From positions 62,001-126,000 of the forward strand of contig JAPPBN010000004.1 of assembly GCA_026705025.1 (NCBI GenBank): a DNA stretch of 64,000 nucleotides, in the 5' to 3' direction. Below are positions 42,108-51,605 of this stretch, one piece after another. The notes beneath the pieces are model-generated. The model was not told the DNA's origin and did not search any database. It saw only the letters and a program-made list of their open reading frames with translations. Within the stretch, counting starts at the first letter, position 1, and the number at the start of each line of letters is the position of its first letter. The position numbers were made by a program, and so were the translations under genes. This DNA is from Bin125 sp026705025 (GTDB lineage Bacteria; Chloroflexota; Dehalococcoidia; Bin125).

Positions 42108-43069
42108 GATTCGACGATCCGGTCCTGCTCGCCCTGCTCTGTTTGCTTCCGCCGTATCTCTGGCTACTGCGCCGCGAAGCGCGCTTGTTGCGGCCTCGGT
42201 ATCTCCTGCCTCAGCTCCATGGCGCGCCGCCGTTGGCCGGCCGCGCCAGCCGACGGATGCGAGCGATGCCCTGGCTGGCGATCCTGCGCGGGGTCGCGCT
42301 GGTACTGATCATCATTGCGGCGACCAGGCCGCAGGCGACGACTGTCGAGGCCGTCAAGCCGGCCGACGGAATCGACATCGTCCTGGTGATCGATGCCTCG
42401 TCATCGATGACGGCCGCGCGCCTGACCGGCAATGAAACGCGCATGGAAGCGGCCCGCCGCGTCGCGCGCGACTTCATCGCCGAGCGGCAGGCCAACGGAA
42501 CCGACCGGATTGGGTTGGTCATGTTCCAGCGACGAGCCCTGGTGCTGAGTCCCCTGACACTCGATCTGGACGCGATCGACGAGATGGTCGACGTCTCGGT
42601 GCGCAGCGGCCTGATCCCCGATGGGACGGCACTCGGCGTCGCGACCATGGAAGCGATCGATCTGCTACGGGGCTCAGACGCCGCGTCGCAAATCGTTGTG
42701 GTCCTGACCGATGGCGAAAACAACGTTCCCGACATCACGCCGAATCAAGCGGCCGCGGTGGCTCGCGCCACAGGAGTCAAGCTCTACACGATCGGTCTGC
42801 CTTCAAACCCGCGGGCCGTCGGCGTGGGATTTAGCGAACTGACGCTGGTCTACATGGCCGACGAGACGGGCGGTGTGTACTTCCGTGCGACCGACTCGCA
42901 GGAACTGGCGGACGCCTATCAGTCGATTTCCGACCTGGAGCGCAAACGCGTCGGCGACGAGTTGTTCCTGACCACGGAGGAGCTTGCTCCCTGGTTCCTG
43001 ATCGCGGCAGGGTTGCTGATCGCCCTGGAGATCGGTCTGCGATCGACCTGGTGGCGGAGGGCGCCCTGA
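42104..43069 (+). CDS. VWA-domain membrane protein (BatA-like)
   Basis: Protein of 321 aa. N-terminal hydrophobic segment (LLALLCLLPPYLWLL), helix 2 (WLAILRGVALVLIIIAA), a von Willebrand A domain with intact MIDAS residues (DASSS, VLTDGENN), and a C-terminal helix (APWFLIAAGLLIALEIGL). This is the BatA topology. The VWA domain faces the outside. Overlaps both neighbours by a few bases. Confidence 0.88.
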   Translation: MRFDDPVLLALLCLLPPYLWLLRREARLLRPRYLLPQLHGAPPLAGRASRRMRAMPWLAILRGVALVLIIIAATRPQATTVEAVKPADGIDIVLVIDASSSMTAARLTGNETRMEAARRVARDFIAERQANGTDRIGLVMFQRRALVLSPLTLDLDAIDEMVDVSVRSGLIPDGTALGVATMEAIDLLRGSDAASQIVVVLTDGENNVPDITPNQAAAVARATGVKLYTIGLPSNPRAVGVGFSELTLVYMADETGGVYFRATDSQELADAYQSISDLERKRVGDELFLTTEELAPWFLIAAGLLIALEIGLRSTWWRRAP

Positions 43070-44934
43070 TGGCACTCGGCTCGCCGGCGATGCTCGCCCT
43101 GTTGGCATTGATTCCCGCAGCCGGGATCGGCTGGTGGTGGCTCTGGCGCGCGCGACGGCTGCACCGACTGGCTGTCGGCGCACAGGTCGCGGGCGTTCGG
43201 CGGGGAGTGACGCTGTCGCGGTTGCTGTTGCTCATGGCGTTCGGACTGATTGCCCTGGCAGCGTCCCGACCAATGTGGGACGCCGGTCAGCAGACCCTGG
43301 GCCAGTCGGACTTCTCCCTGGTCGTGGTGCTGGACGTCTCACAAAGCATGGCCGCTGAAGACGTTGGCGCAGGCATTGGCGAACCAGTCAGCCGCTTCAC
43401 AGCCGCGAAGTCGGAGATCCAACGACTCATCGACGGTCGCCGCGGAGATCGAGTGGGACTCGTGATCTTCGCCGGTGGCGCCTTTCTCCGCTTCCCGCTC
43501 ACTCGCGATCACGAGGCCGCGTTGCAGGTCCTTGAGGCGTTGGAACCTGGTGAGGCACTTGTCATTCCAGGCTCGAACATCGCCGCGGGCATCGAACTGG
43601 CTGCGGACACCATTGCCCGTGCGTCGGAAGAGGACGGCGCCGGACGCGTGAACGGGGCGATCGCGGTCGTCAGCGACGGGGAGGTGCATGTCGGGGACGG
43701 CGAGGGCGCGGCGGCGGCAGCGCGAGCAGAAGGACTACAGGTGTTCGCAGTCGGCGTCGGCTCGGAGCGCGGTTCGACCATTCCGATCGACCCAAGCGGT
43801 GAACCGAAGAACAACCCGGCCACCAACGCGCCGATCATCACGCGGCTCGATGCTACGCATATGCGGCAGATTGCGGCGGCCGGCGGTGGACGTTATCTCG
43901 AGCTCGACCAGCCGGGCACGATGGCGGGCATGAACGCCGACCTCGCCGCCCTGGACCTGGTGCGCGAGGTGGTCGTCGAAGAGACGGCGCTGGCCGAGCA
44001 GTTCCAATGGTTCGCCGGCGCAGCGGCATTTGCCCTGCTGGCGGCGCTGGCGGCGCGAGTCTTCGGATGGTCGCTGGGGGGTCGCTTCGGTCTCGCCTCT
44101 CTGGGGGCACTGGCTGGGGCGATGCTGCTCGCGAGTGGTTGCGGCGGTCCGAGCATCAGCCAACTCAATCGCGACGGCGTGAATCACTATGGGGCGGGCC
44201 AATACGCCGAGGCTTTGGAATCCTGGCGTGAGGCGCAAGAGTATGCGCGGTACACGGACGCCGGAATCGATCCGCGGCTGCACCTCAACGCCGGTCGCGC
44301 ACTGCATCAACTGGGCGAGTTCGAGCGGGCGGAAACGGAAACATTGAACGCGCTGCGTTCCGAGGATGGGGCAGTGCGGGCGATGGCCTGGTTCCACACC
44401 GGCAATCATCGCTGGGCCAGCGAGGATCTCTTGGGCGCGCGCCTGGCCTTCATCGAGGCGCTGCGCGAGTCACCGGCGCTGCTTGATGCGAAGATCAACC
44501 TTGAAATCGTCAATGGCTTGCTGGCGTCGCTACTGGAAGACGATGACGGCCCGGTTGGTAGTGATGATCCCGGAGCGAACGGGCAGGAAGGTGAGGCATC
44601 TGATTCCTCTGAATCAGATGCCGAGCTATCGGGAGGCGAAGCGGGGCGCGACCGCCCGCGGAGCCAGGCTGACAGTGAGGGGCAACGTCAGTCGACGGAG
44701 GGCGGCCAGGGCGCAGGAGCGAGACCGACCACGCCAACGTTCGCCGAGGAGGAGTCGCTGCTTGAGCGACGCGCGGTAGCGCTCGACGAACTCCAGACCG
44801 CACTGGAACAGCTACCGCTGGAGAATGCCAGCCTCGAGCAGGCGTTGGCCGTCCTCGATGCGCTGCGGGCGGTGCCGGGCGAGCGTCTGGCCGCCGGCCG
44901 GCTGCAGCTCTCGGACCGTCCCTTTGATTGGTGA
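43069..44934 (+). CDS. VWA plus TPR membrane protein (BatB/BatC fusion)
   Basis: Protein of 621 aa. Two N-terminal helices, a VWA domain with intact MIDAS start (DVSQSM) and SDGE, another helix (WFAGAAAFALLAALAARVFG), a hydrophobic segment ending in a Cys (LASGCGG) and then TPR repeats and an acidic, Ser-rich tail. In most Bat operons BatB and BatC are separate; here they are one polypeptide. ATG at 43069 overlaps the BatA stop by one base (TGATG) and has GGAGGG upstream. Confidence 0.85.
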   Translation: MALGSPAMLALLALIPAAGIGWWWLWRARRLHRLAVGAQVAGVRRGVTLSRLLLLMAFGLIALAASRPMWDAGQQTLGQSDFSLVVVLDVSQSMAAEDVGAGIGEPVSRFTAAKSEIQRLIDGRRGDRVGLVIFAGGAFLRFPLTRDHEAALQVLEALEPGEALVIPGSNIAAGIELAADTIARASEEDGAGRVNGAIAVVSDGEVHVGDGEGAAAAARAEGLQVFAVGVGSERGSTIPIDPSGEPKNNPATNAPIITRLDATHMRQIAAAGGGRYLELDQPGTMAGMNADLAALDLVREVVVEETALAEQFQWFAGAAAFALLAALAARVFGWSLGGRFGLASLGALAGAMLLASGCGGPSISQLNRDGVNHYGAGQYAEALESWREAQEYARYTDAGIDPRLHLNAGRALHQLGEFERAETETLNALRSEDGAVRAMAWFHTGNHRWASEDLLGARLAFIEALRESPALLDAKINLEIVNGLLASLLEDDDGPVGSDDPGANGQEGEASDSSESDAELSGGEAGRDRPRSQADSEGQRQSTEGGQGAGARPTTPTFAEEESLLERRAVALDELQTALEQLPLENASLEQALAVLDALRAVPGERLAAGRLQLSDRPFDW

Positions 44935-44968
44935 ACCGAGAGGAATCCCGCGCCGCTAGCGACCGCGA

Positions 44969-47824
44969 TCAGTCTCCGGCAGGAGCAGGCGCCGACCCGA
45001 TCTCGTCCTCAGCCAGAGAGGGAGGCTTCACCGGGATTCTGAGCCAGCGACGGATCAGGCTATTGCGCAGGCGCTTCCAGGACTGAAGCGTGTGCGCTCG
45101 CTGTTCCTCGTTCAGCGTCTTGCGGCCGAATCGAGTGGCGGTGTAGTGGTCGGCGAGGTCAACGGCCAGTTCTCCCAGCCCGAGCGTCGCGTCAATTTGC
45201 CGGGCGTGCTCCTGGGGAGTAGTCGAGGGTTCAACGCGAATGCCGATCCAGCGCGCCAGCCGGGAAGTCGACACCCAGAGCCTCGCAGTCGGCTCCAGGC
45301 CGCGCAACGAGATCTGCCAGAGCAGCCAGAACAGCAGCAGAACTGCGGCGAGCACTGCTGCCGCAATGGCCGGACCCAGCCAGTACCACTGACTGGTTCC
45401 CTGTTGGAGACGGAGATTCTCGGCCGGTATCGTCCCCGCGGCCAGGTACTGCAGGATGTCGTCGAGCACGACATCGGCCAGGCTCACCCCGCCGACACCA
45501 GGTCTGAGGTCGAATCGTGGCGTGGCCAGGCGCTGAGCGGCGATCCGGCGGCCGCCACCGCCGCCACCCGCGATCGAGGCCAGCGCCTCATCCGCCGACG
45601 TCGTGGGGGTCGGGTCGAAGTCGACCCAGCCGTAGTCCGGGAAGTAGACCTCGACCCAGGCGTAGGCGTCGTGTCCGCGAACGATGTAGTTCTGGGTACG
45701 CTCGTCGAAGTTGTTGCCGCTGAGCACGAAGCCCGTCGCGATCCGTGCGGGAACGCCAGCGAGGCGCAGCAGGATGGCCATCGACGACGCGTGGTAGTCG
45801 TAATAGCCGCCAATCGGCAGGCCGTCTTCGACGTTTTCGAACAGGAACCAGTAGACCGCGTCCGACTTGGCCGGCGGCAGTTCGATTTCTGTCGTCAACG
45901 GATAGAGCGGGATCGCCTCGCCATCGTCGCCGCGCACGATTTGACCGTCCTCGTCAATCGCCGGTGCGGAGCGTAAGTACGTCTCAATCGCCGAAGCGAT
46001 CGAGTAGGGGTTGTATCCGTCGTCATCGCGCAGCGGGTCGGGTCCCAGATTAAAGCTCCTGGCGATCTGGCGAAGCAACGCGTTCAGGTTGGTCAGTTCC
46101 TCTTCGTCGTAGTCGGGAAGTTGGAGGAAGGTTTCGCTGACCCAGAGCGGATAGTCGTTGCCCGCCGCGGCCAGCGCTCCTTCGTTGGCGCCCGACACCG
46201 TGCCGGTGATCTGATAGGTGAATCCGGCCCGGACCCGGCGCTGCGTGGGCCGCAGGGAGAGCACATCGGTCTCTTCCGGCTCTGAGCGCAGTAACAGGCC
46301 GATCGGCGCGCCGCTCTTCGAATCCACTGCTACGTCGACCAATGTGTACTGGGCCGGCACATACGAGGCCACTTCGTCGGCAGACGGCGGCTCGATCTCA
46401 TCGTCGGCGTCTCGATTGCCCTCTGCGATCCGCTCGCTGATGGCTGCCAGCGGCGACTCCAGATCGGTCCCATCGAAGCGCTCCGGCCGGGCGAAGTCGA
46501 CTGTGAAGTCCACCGATGCCAGCGTGTCGACGCGCAGATCCTTGTTCGCGATCACGGGCGCGCCGAACGAGAACATCACTGCAGGCGATTTCTCGACCGA
46601 GATTTGAGCGGCAACCGGACGACGTTCCAGATACTCGCTGGTCAGGACCGTCGCCTCGTTGGCGACAGAGGTCTCATCCGATGCCCGAGAGCCTGCGATG
46701 GGTTCCAGCTCTCGTACAGTCCTGGCGATTGATGGCGATTGACGCCATCCTCTTCCCGTGTATTCGTCGTATGCCGCGCCGCGGAGCAGGCCGGGCTCGG
46801 TCGCGGCAGCGCGCATGATGATCGCGTCACCAGGATCAACGTCGCCTTGCAGTACGAGGAAGTTGTCGAACGAATGGACCGGCACTCCGCGTCGCGAGTC
46901 GATTCCGCTGAACAGGCGACGGAAGTCGTCATTCAGCCCGTCGAAGGGCTCGGCGATGGTAGCCCAGGCGTCTTCGAGCGCCTGAGACTCATCCGGCCGC
47001 GGAATCGCTCGGGACAGGCTGAGCAACAGCACGATCGCGATCATCGTGGCGCCGAGGAAGGAGAGCGAGATCCAGTCGGGATAGGCGGATCCTTGCGCCC
47101 GCCAGCGGTCCATTCGCCGCAGCAACGAGGCCCGCATCAAGAGCAGCATCGAGCCGGTCAGGAAGAACCCGTAGGACAGGTTCCACTGGCGGTCGGAGAG
47201 ATATGAGACGTTGACGGCCAGCAACGCGCCGAGCAGGATCAGCGCGACCCAAGGGTTTCGCCATCGCGCGACCGCATAGGCGCCGAGGAACGATGCAATG
47301 AAGACGAACACATCGGTGAAGAAGACGAATGGCAGGTTGTCGGTCGTCAGGCCGGAGCTAAAGGCCTGTTTGAACCAGTCCTGGAAGCGAAAGCCGAAGT
47401 CGGTGAACCGGTCCCAGAACAAGGGCTGTCCGCCCAGCGTTTCCATCTGCGTGATCTGGGCCATGATGATCAGGCCGCCAATCACGATCGCGGCGATCAT
47501 CGCGAACGGCCAGCGCAGCCAGCGGACCTGTCCCAGACCCACGGCCAGCAGCACCGCAGCAGCGGCGGTGATCCGCAGGTCGGGCATCCCATCAACCCAG
47601 CCGGCGATGTAGATGCTGTTCGAGGTGGACAGGGCGACCAGCAGCAGGATGCCGATCGTTATCGTCGTCTCCATCATGCGCTGGAGGAGGGTCAGCCTCC
47701 GTTGTTGACCTGAAACCACGAGGGTCTCGCCCGCGGCACGGCGGGCGAAGAAGCGGCGTTCCGCTTCAGCAACGAGCGTTGTTGGCTCGTTGGAGTCGTT
47801 GCCGGTGGGAGTTCTGGCACTCAC
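44969..47824 (-). CDS. Transglutaminase-like multipass membrane protein, catalytic residues replaced
   Basis: Protein of 951 aa. Seven or so N-terminal helices (DUF3488/TgpA-like), a large extracellular region, a transglutaminase-fold domain (about residues 640-750), a late membrane helix (WYWLGPAIAAAVLAAVLLLFWLLW) and a cytoplasmic DUF4129-like tail. Where relatives carry the catalytic Cys (GYCxYxAS) this one has GYYDYHAS, and where they carry the catalytic His (DAHAW) it has DAYAW; the Asp in DFDPT is kept. It is therefore probably inactive as a protease or transglutaminase. GTG start overlaps the DUF58 stop (GTGA). Confidence 0.85.
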   Translation of the reverse strand: MSARTPTGNDSNEPTTLVAEAERRFFARRAAGETLVVSGQQRRLTLLQRMMETTITIGILLLVALSTSNSIYIAGWVDGMPDLRITAAAAVLLAVGLGQVRWLRWPFAMIAAIVIGGLIIMAQITQMETLGGQPLFWDRFTDFGFRFQDWFKQAFSSGLTTDNLPFVFFTDVFVFIASFLGAYAVARWRNPWVALILLGALLAVNVSYLSDRQWNLSYGFFLTGSMLLLMRASLLRRMDRWRAQGSAYPDWISLSFLGATMIAIVLLLSLSRAIPRPDESQALEDAWATIAEPFDGLNDDFRRLFSGIDSRRGVPVHSFDNFLVLQGDVDPGDAIIMRAAATEPGLLRGAAYDEYTGRGWRQSPSIARTVRELEPIAGSRASDETSVANEATVLTSEYLERRPVAAQISVEKSPAVMFSFGAPVIANKDLRVDTLASVDFTVDFARPERFDGTDLESPLAAISERIAEGNRDADDEIEPPSADEVASYVPAQYTLVDVAVDSKSGAPIGLLLRSEPEETDVLSLRPTQRRVRAGFTYQITGTVSGANEGALAAAGNDYPLWVSETFLQLPDYDEEELTNLNALLRQIARSFNLGPDPLRDDDGYNPYSIASAIETYLRSAPAIDEDGQIVRGDDGEAIPLYPLTTEIELPPAKSDAVYWFLFENVEDGLPIGGYYDYHASSMAILLRLAGVPARIATGFVLSGNNFDERTQNYIVRGHDAYAWVEVYFPDYGWVDFDPTPTTSADEALASIAGGGGGGRRIAAQRLATPRFDLRPGVGGVSLADVVLDDILQYLAAGTIPAENLRLQQGTSQWYWLGPAIAAAVLAAVLLLFWLLWQISLRGLEPTARLWVSTSRLARWIGIRVEPSTTPQEHARQIDATLGLGELAVDLADHYTATRFGRKTLNEEQRAHTLQSWKRLRNSLIRRWLRIPVKPPSLAEDEIGSAPAPAGD

Positions 47825-49272
47825 TGGACGGGTGTTTCTTCGCTCGCCGATTCAACGGCATCATCGCCGTTGCTCCAGTCGACCTCGGCCAGTACTTCTT
47901 CCATTTCCATACTGGCCTGAGCCGCAGGCGCGGCTCCGCCTCCGTTGGTTCCGTTGGTCGGTGAGTCGGCGGATAGCGCGACGCCTGAAACTCTGCCGCC
48001 GCCGGGAATCTGGCCAACCATTACTGCGGGAATGTGATCGCCCTTGCGAATCAGGTTGACCTGGACACCCAGCGCTCGCAGCTCGACGGCGGTCGCCGCT
48101 GCGCCTGAGCGACCTCCCCACGATTCCAGGTCGATCATCGCCACCGCCGCCTTGACGCCGCGCTGGGTCAGCGTGCGAATCGCTCCCTGCCAACGCGGAT
48201 CGGTGGACGCTGTGACCACGATCACGGTGGTGTGCCGCCCCCAGCGCCGCGATTGCTGGTAGAGAATCGAAGCGACCGGCACCGTCCCAACGGCTTGGGC
48301 GACGGCCAGTGATTCGAGCATCCGACCAAAGTGCTGTGATCCGCGGTCGGGCTCAATCACGTCGAGCCGTTCGCCGAACATCATCAGGCCCACGGATCGA
48401 TTCTGATTGATGAACAGACGCACGACCGATGCGGCAACGGTCACGGCGGTCTCGATCGTGGCGTCGTCTCCTGTGCCGATGTGGTCCTGACTCGAGAGGT
48501 CGAGGATCACCCAGAGGTGAGACGCCGGGTCAAGCTCGAACGTCTTGACCTTGAGCGAACCGGTGCGCAGGCTGCTCTTCCAATGGATCCGGTTAACGGA
48601 GTCGCCCGGTTCGTAGTCGCGAATGCCCGACGCATTCGGCGTGACGTAGTGGGTACGTCGGCGAAACCGTCCCTCACCGGGCAGGTTGGCAGGTGGAGCG
48701 GAGTAGCGCGGCAACTCGAGCGCGCGCGGATACACGACGAGCCCGCGGCGGTGCCCGAATCGCATCTCGCGGCTGAAGATGTCGAACGGATCCGAGCTGC
48801 GCACGGTGATCGGGCCGAGGTTGTAGAGCCCGCGCCGGTGGCATGTCGTCTGTACGCGCCAATTGCGGTGACTGGTGCGCCCCAGAGAGGTCACAAACTG
48901 GGCCGTGTGGCCGGGCAGGTCGGATGCTTCCTCAACTTCCAGCCAGAGCTTGGGGATGGCCGAATCGTTGATGACTTCGAATCGCTCGACAATAGATTCG
49001 CCGGCCTGAACACGATCGCGGGATCGCGACATGCGCACGCGCACGCCCTGTCCCGAAGACCAGGTCCAGAGGCCGGCCAGGATCAGACCGAAGAGCAAGG
49101 TGTAGCCAAGTCGCTGTGGCAGCCAGTAGTTGGAAGCGAAGCCAACGGCGAATGCGACGATCGTCAGCGTGACGACGATGCTCAACGAACGGCGTGTGCC
49201 GAAAGTTGCGCGCCATGCCCCGCCAAACACGAGGCGGAACGGGCTGGCCACTGCTCCACCAACGCCGCGCAC
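47821..49272 (-). CDS. DUF58 domain membrane protein (second module)
   Basis: Protein of 483 aa with two N-terminal membrane helices (LSIVVTLTIVAFAVGFA, TLLFGLILAGLWTW), a beta-rich domain and DUF58 (GIRDYEPGDSVNRIHWKSS). The VWA-like MIDAS start reads DLSSQD, so the last Ser of DxSxS is missing and metal binding is doubtful. It lies between MoxR and the transglutaminase-like gene in the second module. Starts at GTG 49272; an internal GTG is possible. Confidence 0.88.
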   Translation of the reverse strand: MRGVGGAVASPFRLVFGGAWRATFGTRRSLSIVVTLTIVAFAVGFASNYWLPQRLGYTLLFGLILAGLWTWSSGQGVRVRMSRSRDRVQAGESIVERFEVINDSAIPKLWLEVEEASDLPGHTAQFVTSLGRTSHRNWRVQTTCHRRGLYNLGPITVRSSDPFDIFSREMRFGHRRGLVVYPRALELPRYSAPPANLPGEGRFRRRTHYVTPNASGIRDYEPGDSVNRIHWKSSLRTGSLKVKTFELDPASHLWVILDLSSQDHIGTGDDATIETAVTVAASVVRLFINQNRSVGLMMFGERLDVIEPDRGSQHFGRMLESLAVAQAVGTVPVASILYQQSRRWGRHTTVIVVTASTDPRWQGAIRTLTQRGVKAAVAMIDLESWGGRSGAAATAVELRALGVQVNLIRKGDHIPAVMVGQIPGGGRVSGVALSADSPTNGTNGGGAAPAAQASMEMEEVLAEVDWSNGDDAVESASEETPVQ

Positions 49273-49313
49273 CTTCTAGTCCGTTCTGCGGTCCGGCCTG
49301 GAGCGCCGGCAGG

Positions 49314-50264
49314 TCATGATGCAGCTCTGGCGCCCGGCACCGCGACCCGTTCGAGCACATCATCGACCACCGTGCGGGCATCCTGGTTCCGCACCTGGGC
49401 CGATGGGCTGAGAATGATCCGATGGCCCAGCGCGGCGTGGGCCAGCGCCTTGATGTCGTCGGGGATCACGTAGTCGCGTCCGGCCAGCAGGGCCGACGCC
49501 TGGGCGCAGCGGAACAGCGCCAGCGACCCGCGCGGCGAGGCGCCCAGGTACACCGCCTCGTGAGAACGAGTCGCCGCGACCAACTGCACGGCGTACTGCT
49601 TGAGTTGCGGATCGACCCAGATATCGCGAGTCACCCGGTGGATCTCTCGGACCTCCTCCGGGGACGTGACCGGCGTGAGCGACTCAATTGGATGCTGTTG
49701 CTGTTGGCCTTCGAGCACCGCGACTTCGTCGTTGGCGTCGGGATAGCCGAGGTGGATGCGCAGCAGGAAGCGGTCCAGTTGCGCCTCCGGCAGCGGGAAG
49801 GTGCCTTCGTACTCGACGGGGTTCTGGGTTGCCATGACCATGAAGGGCGGAGGTAAGGGTCGGGTGACGCCGTCGGCAGTGATTTGCCGTTCTTCCATTG
49901 CCTCCAGCAGCGCCGATTGGGTTTTCGGCGTGGCCCGGTTGATCTCGTCGGCAAGCACGATCTGCGAATAGACGGGTCCGTGCCGCCACTCGAAGTCCTG
50001 GGTCTTCTGGTTGTAAACCGACACACCGGTGACGTCGGAAGGCAGCAGGTCGGGGGTGAATTGGATCCGATTGAAGGTGCAACCGGTCGAAACCGCGAGC
50101 GCCCGGGCGAGCATCGTCTTTCCCGTGCCCGGTACGTCCTCGATCAGCAAGTGCCCGTCGGCGACGAGGGCGACCACTGCCTGGCGCACTTCTCTCGTCT
50201 TGCCCAGGATGACGCGTTCGACGTTGGCCACGACACTGAGGAGCACGGTTCGGGGATCGTCCAT
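49314..50264 (-). CDS. MoxR-family AAA+ ATPase (second module)
   Basis: Protein of 316 aa. Walker A DVPGTGKT, Walker B VLADEIN, FPLPEAQLDRFLLR and GASPRGSLALFRCA are all present. A paralogue of the MoxR at 39216 but without its N-terminal tail. GGAG lies 8 bases before the ATG. First gene of the second module, which runs towards the first. Confidence 0.93.
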   Translation of the reverse strand: MDDPRTVLLSVVANVERVILGKTREVRQAVVALVADGHLLIEDVPGTGKTMLARALAVSTGCTFNRIQFTPDLLPSDVTGVSVYNQKTQDFEWRHGPVYSQIVLADEINRATPKTQSALLEAMEERQITADGVTRPLPPPFMVMATQNPVEYEGTFPLPEAQLDRFLLRIHLGYPDANDEVAVLEGQQQQHPIESLTPVTSPEEVREIHRVTRDIWVDPQLKQYAVQLVAATRSHEAVYLGASPRGSLALFRCAQASALLAGRDYVIPDDIKALAHAALGHRIILSPSAQVRNQDARTVVDDVLERVAVPGARAAS

Positions 50265-50362
50265 CGGGGAGTTCTCCGCTTACAGGTCTGCCGCTGATTC
50301 CAATCGCAACGACGCGGCCGTTACGAACCGAAGCGGCCTCCGACATCTGGTCTGAGGGACAC

Positions 50363-50391
50363 TTGATGAGAGCGTAGCCGATGTCTGTAAA
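50363..50391 (+). promoter_or_regulatory. Possible promoter of the M23 lipoprotein gene
   Basis: TTGATG (50363-50368) and TGTAAA (50386-50391) are 17 bases apart in an AT-richer patch of the divergent region before the gene. The -10 box is weak. Confidence 0.35.
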
Positions 50392-50444
50392 GTAGTTCTG
50401 TCGGTATGTCCCATTCGGAAGATCTCAGGCAGGTGGGACGGGGG

Positions 50445-51560
50445 ATGCCGCTGCAATCGCCCCACTATCCGCTCCGGCTGAGCCGGCGGACCGTGTTGCG
50501 GGCGCTGGTCGGCGCCGGCGCCGGCGTGCTCCTGACCGCCTGCGGCGGAGACGACCTCGATCCGTTCGCCGCTGGCCGACAGCCGACCTCGCCGCCGTCC
50601 AGGACCCAGGACCAGGCGCAGCAGACGCAACCGCAGCAGGCCCAGCCGGAAGAGGCGGCCGCGCAGGCGGCTGGCCAGGCCGACCTCGCCATTGAGTTGC
50701 CTGAACCGCTCGTCTACGTCATCCCCAGCCCCGCGACACAAGGCCAGACCGTTCTCGTGTTGATCGAGGCACCCGGCGCACGCCAGGCGTCACTATCCTG
50801 GCAGGGGCAGGCGTTCTCGCTGCTCAAGAGCGAAGACCGATTCCTGGGTTTCTTCGGGATCGACGCGAATGCGCCGGTCGGCCCGCAGTCGCTCGGCGTT
50901 GCCGTGTGGGGGCCGCGCGGCGAGCAACTGCTCTGGCAGGAGACGGTGATCGAGATCGAATCCGTGGAATGGACGATCGACAACATCCAGATCGACGGCC
51001 CCAACGCCGCCCTGCTCGAGCCGGCCATCCGCCAGGCCGACGAGACCGCCAGGCTGCCGTTCCAGTCAACGCTGACGCCGCAACTGCACTGGTTGGGCGT
51101 CTTCGATCCGCCCTCTGACGGACAGATCACCGCCCTCTACGGTGAGCAGCGCTCGTTCAACGGCGGTCCAATCGAGGAGTACCACACCGGCATTGATTTC
51201 GGCGGCGAGACCGGTTCGTCCGTGACCGCGGCCAACAGCGGCATCGTCAGTTGGGCGGGGCGAACGCGGCGACGCGGCAATGGGATCATCGTCGACCACG
51301 GCGCAGGGGTCTTCACCGGCTACTACCACCTGTCCGAAGTGCTGCAAACAGCGGGAGCGGTGGTTGAGCAGGGCGATCTGATCGCGCGGATGGGCGCCAC
51401 CGGGCTCGCAACCGGCCCGCACCTGCACTGGGAGGTGGTCGTCCGAGGCACCACCGTCAATCCACTCCCCTGGCTGCGCTTGCTGGAGTTCCCCGACCCG
51501 TTCCAGGAGTTGAACCCGACTAACGCGCTCACTTCAACAAACCTGGCCCAAGGCTCGTAA
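50445..51560 (+). CDS. M23-family peptidase, Tat-exported lipoprotein
   Basis: Protein of 371 aa. The N-terminus has a twin-arginine signal (LSRRTVLRA) with a lipobox (LTACGG), so it should be exported folded and lipid-anchored. A Gln/Pro-rich linker and a beta-domain follow. The C-terminal LytM/M23 domain keeps its zinc ligands: HTGIDFGG, and HLHWEV at the end. Such enzymes cleave cell-wall or other peptides. ATG at 50445 is preferred because AGGTGG precedes it; an in-frame ATG at 50406 adds 13 residues but has no ribosome-binding site. Confidence 0.88.
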   Translation: MPLQSPHYPLRLSRRTVLRALVGAGAGVLLTACGGDDLDPFAAGRQPTSPPSRTQDQAQQTQPQQAQPEEAAAQAAGQADLAIELPEPLVYVIPSPATQGQTVLVLIEAPGARQASLSWQGQAFSLLKSEDRFLGFFGIDANAPVGPQSLGVAVWGPRGEQLLWQETVIEIESVEWTIDNIQIDGPNAALLEPAIRQADETARLPFQSTLTPQLHWLGVFDPPSDGQITALYGEQRSFNGGPIEEYHTGIDFGGETGSSVTAANSGIVSWAGRTRRRGNGIIVDHGAGVFTGYYHLSEVLQTAGAVVEQGDLIARMGATGLATGPHLHWEVVVRGTTVNPLPWLRLLEFPDPFQELNPTNALTSTNLAQGS

Positions 51561-51605
51561 GTCGGGGCACCTCGACATTCGCTTCGACTCGGAGCAGCGA
51601 CCGCC

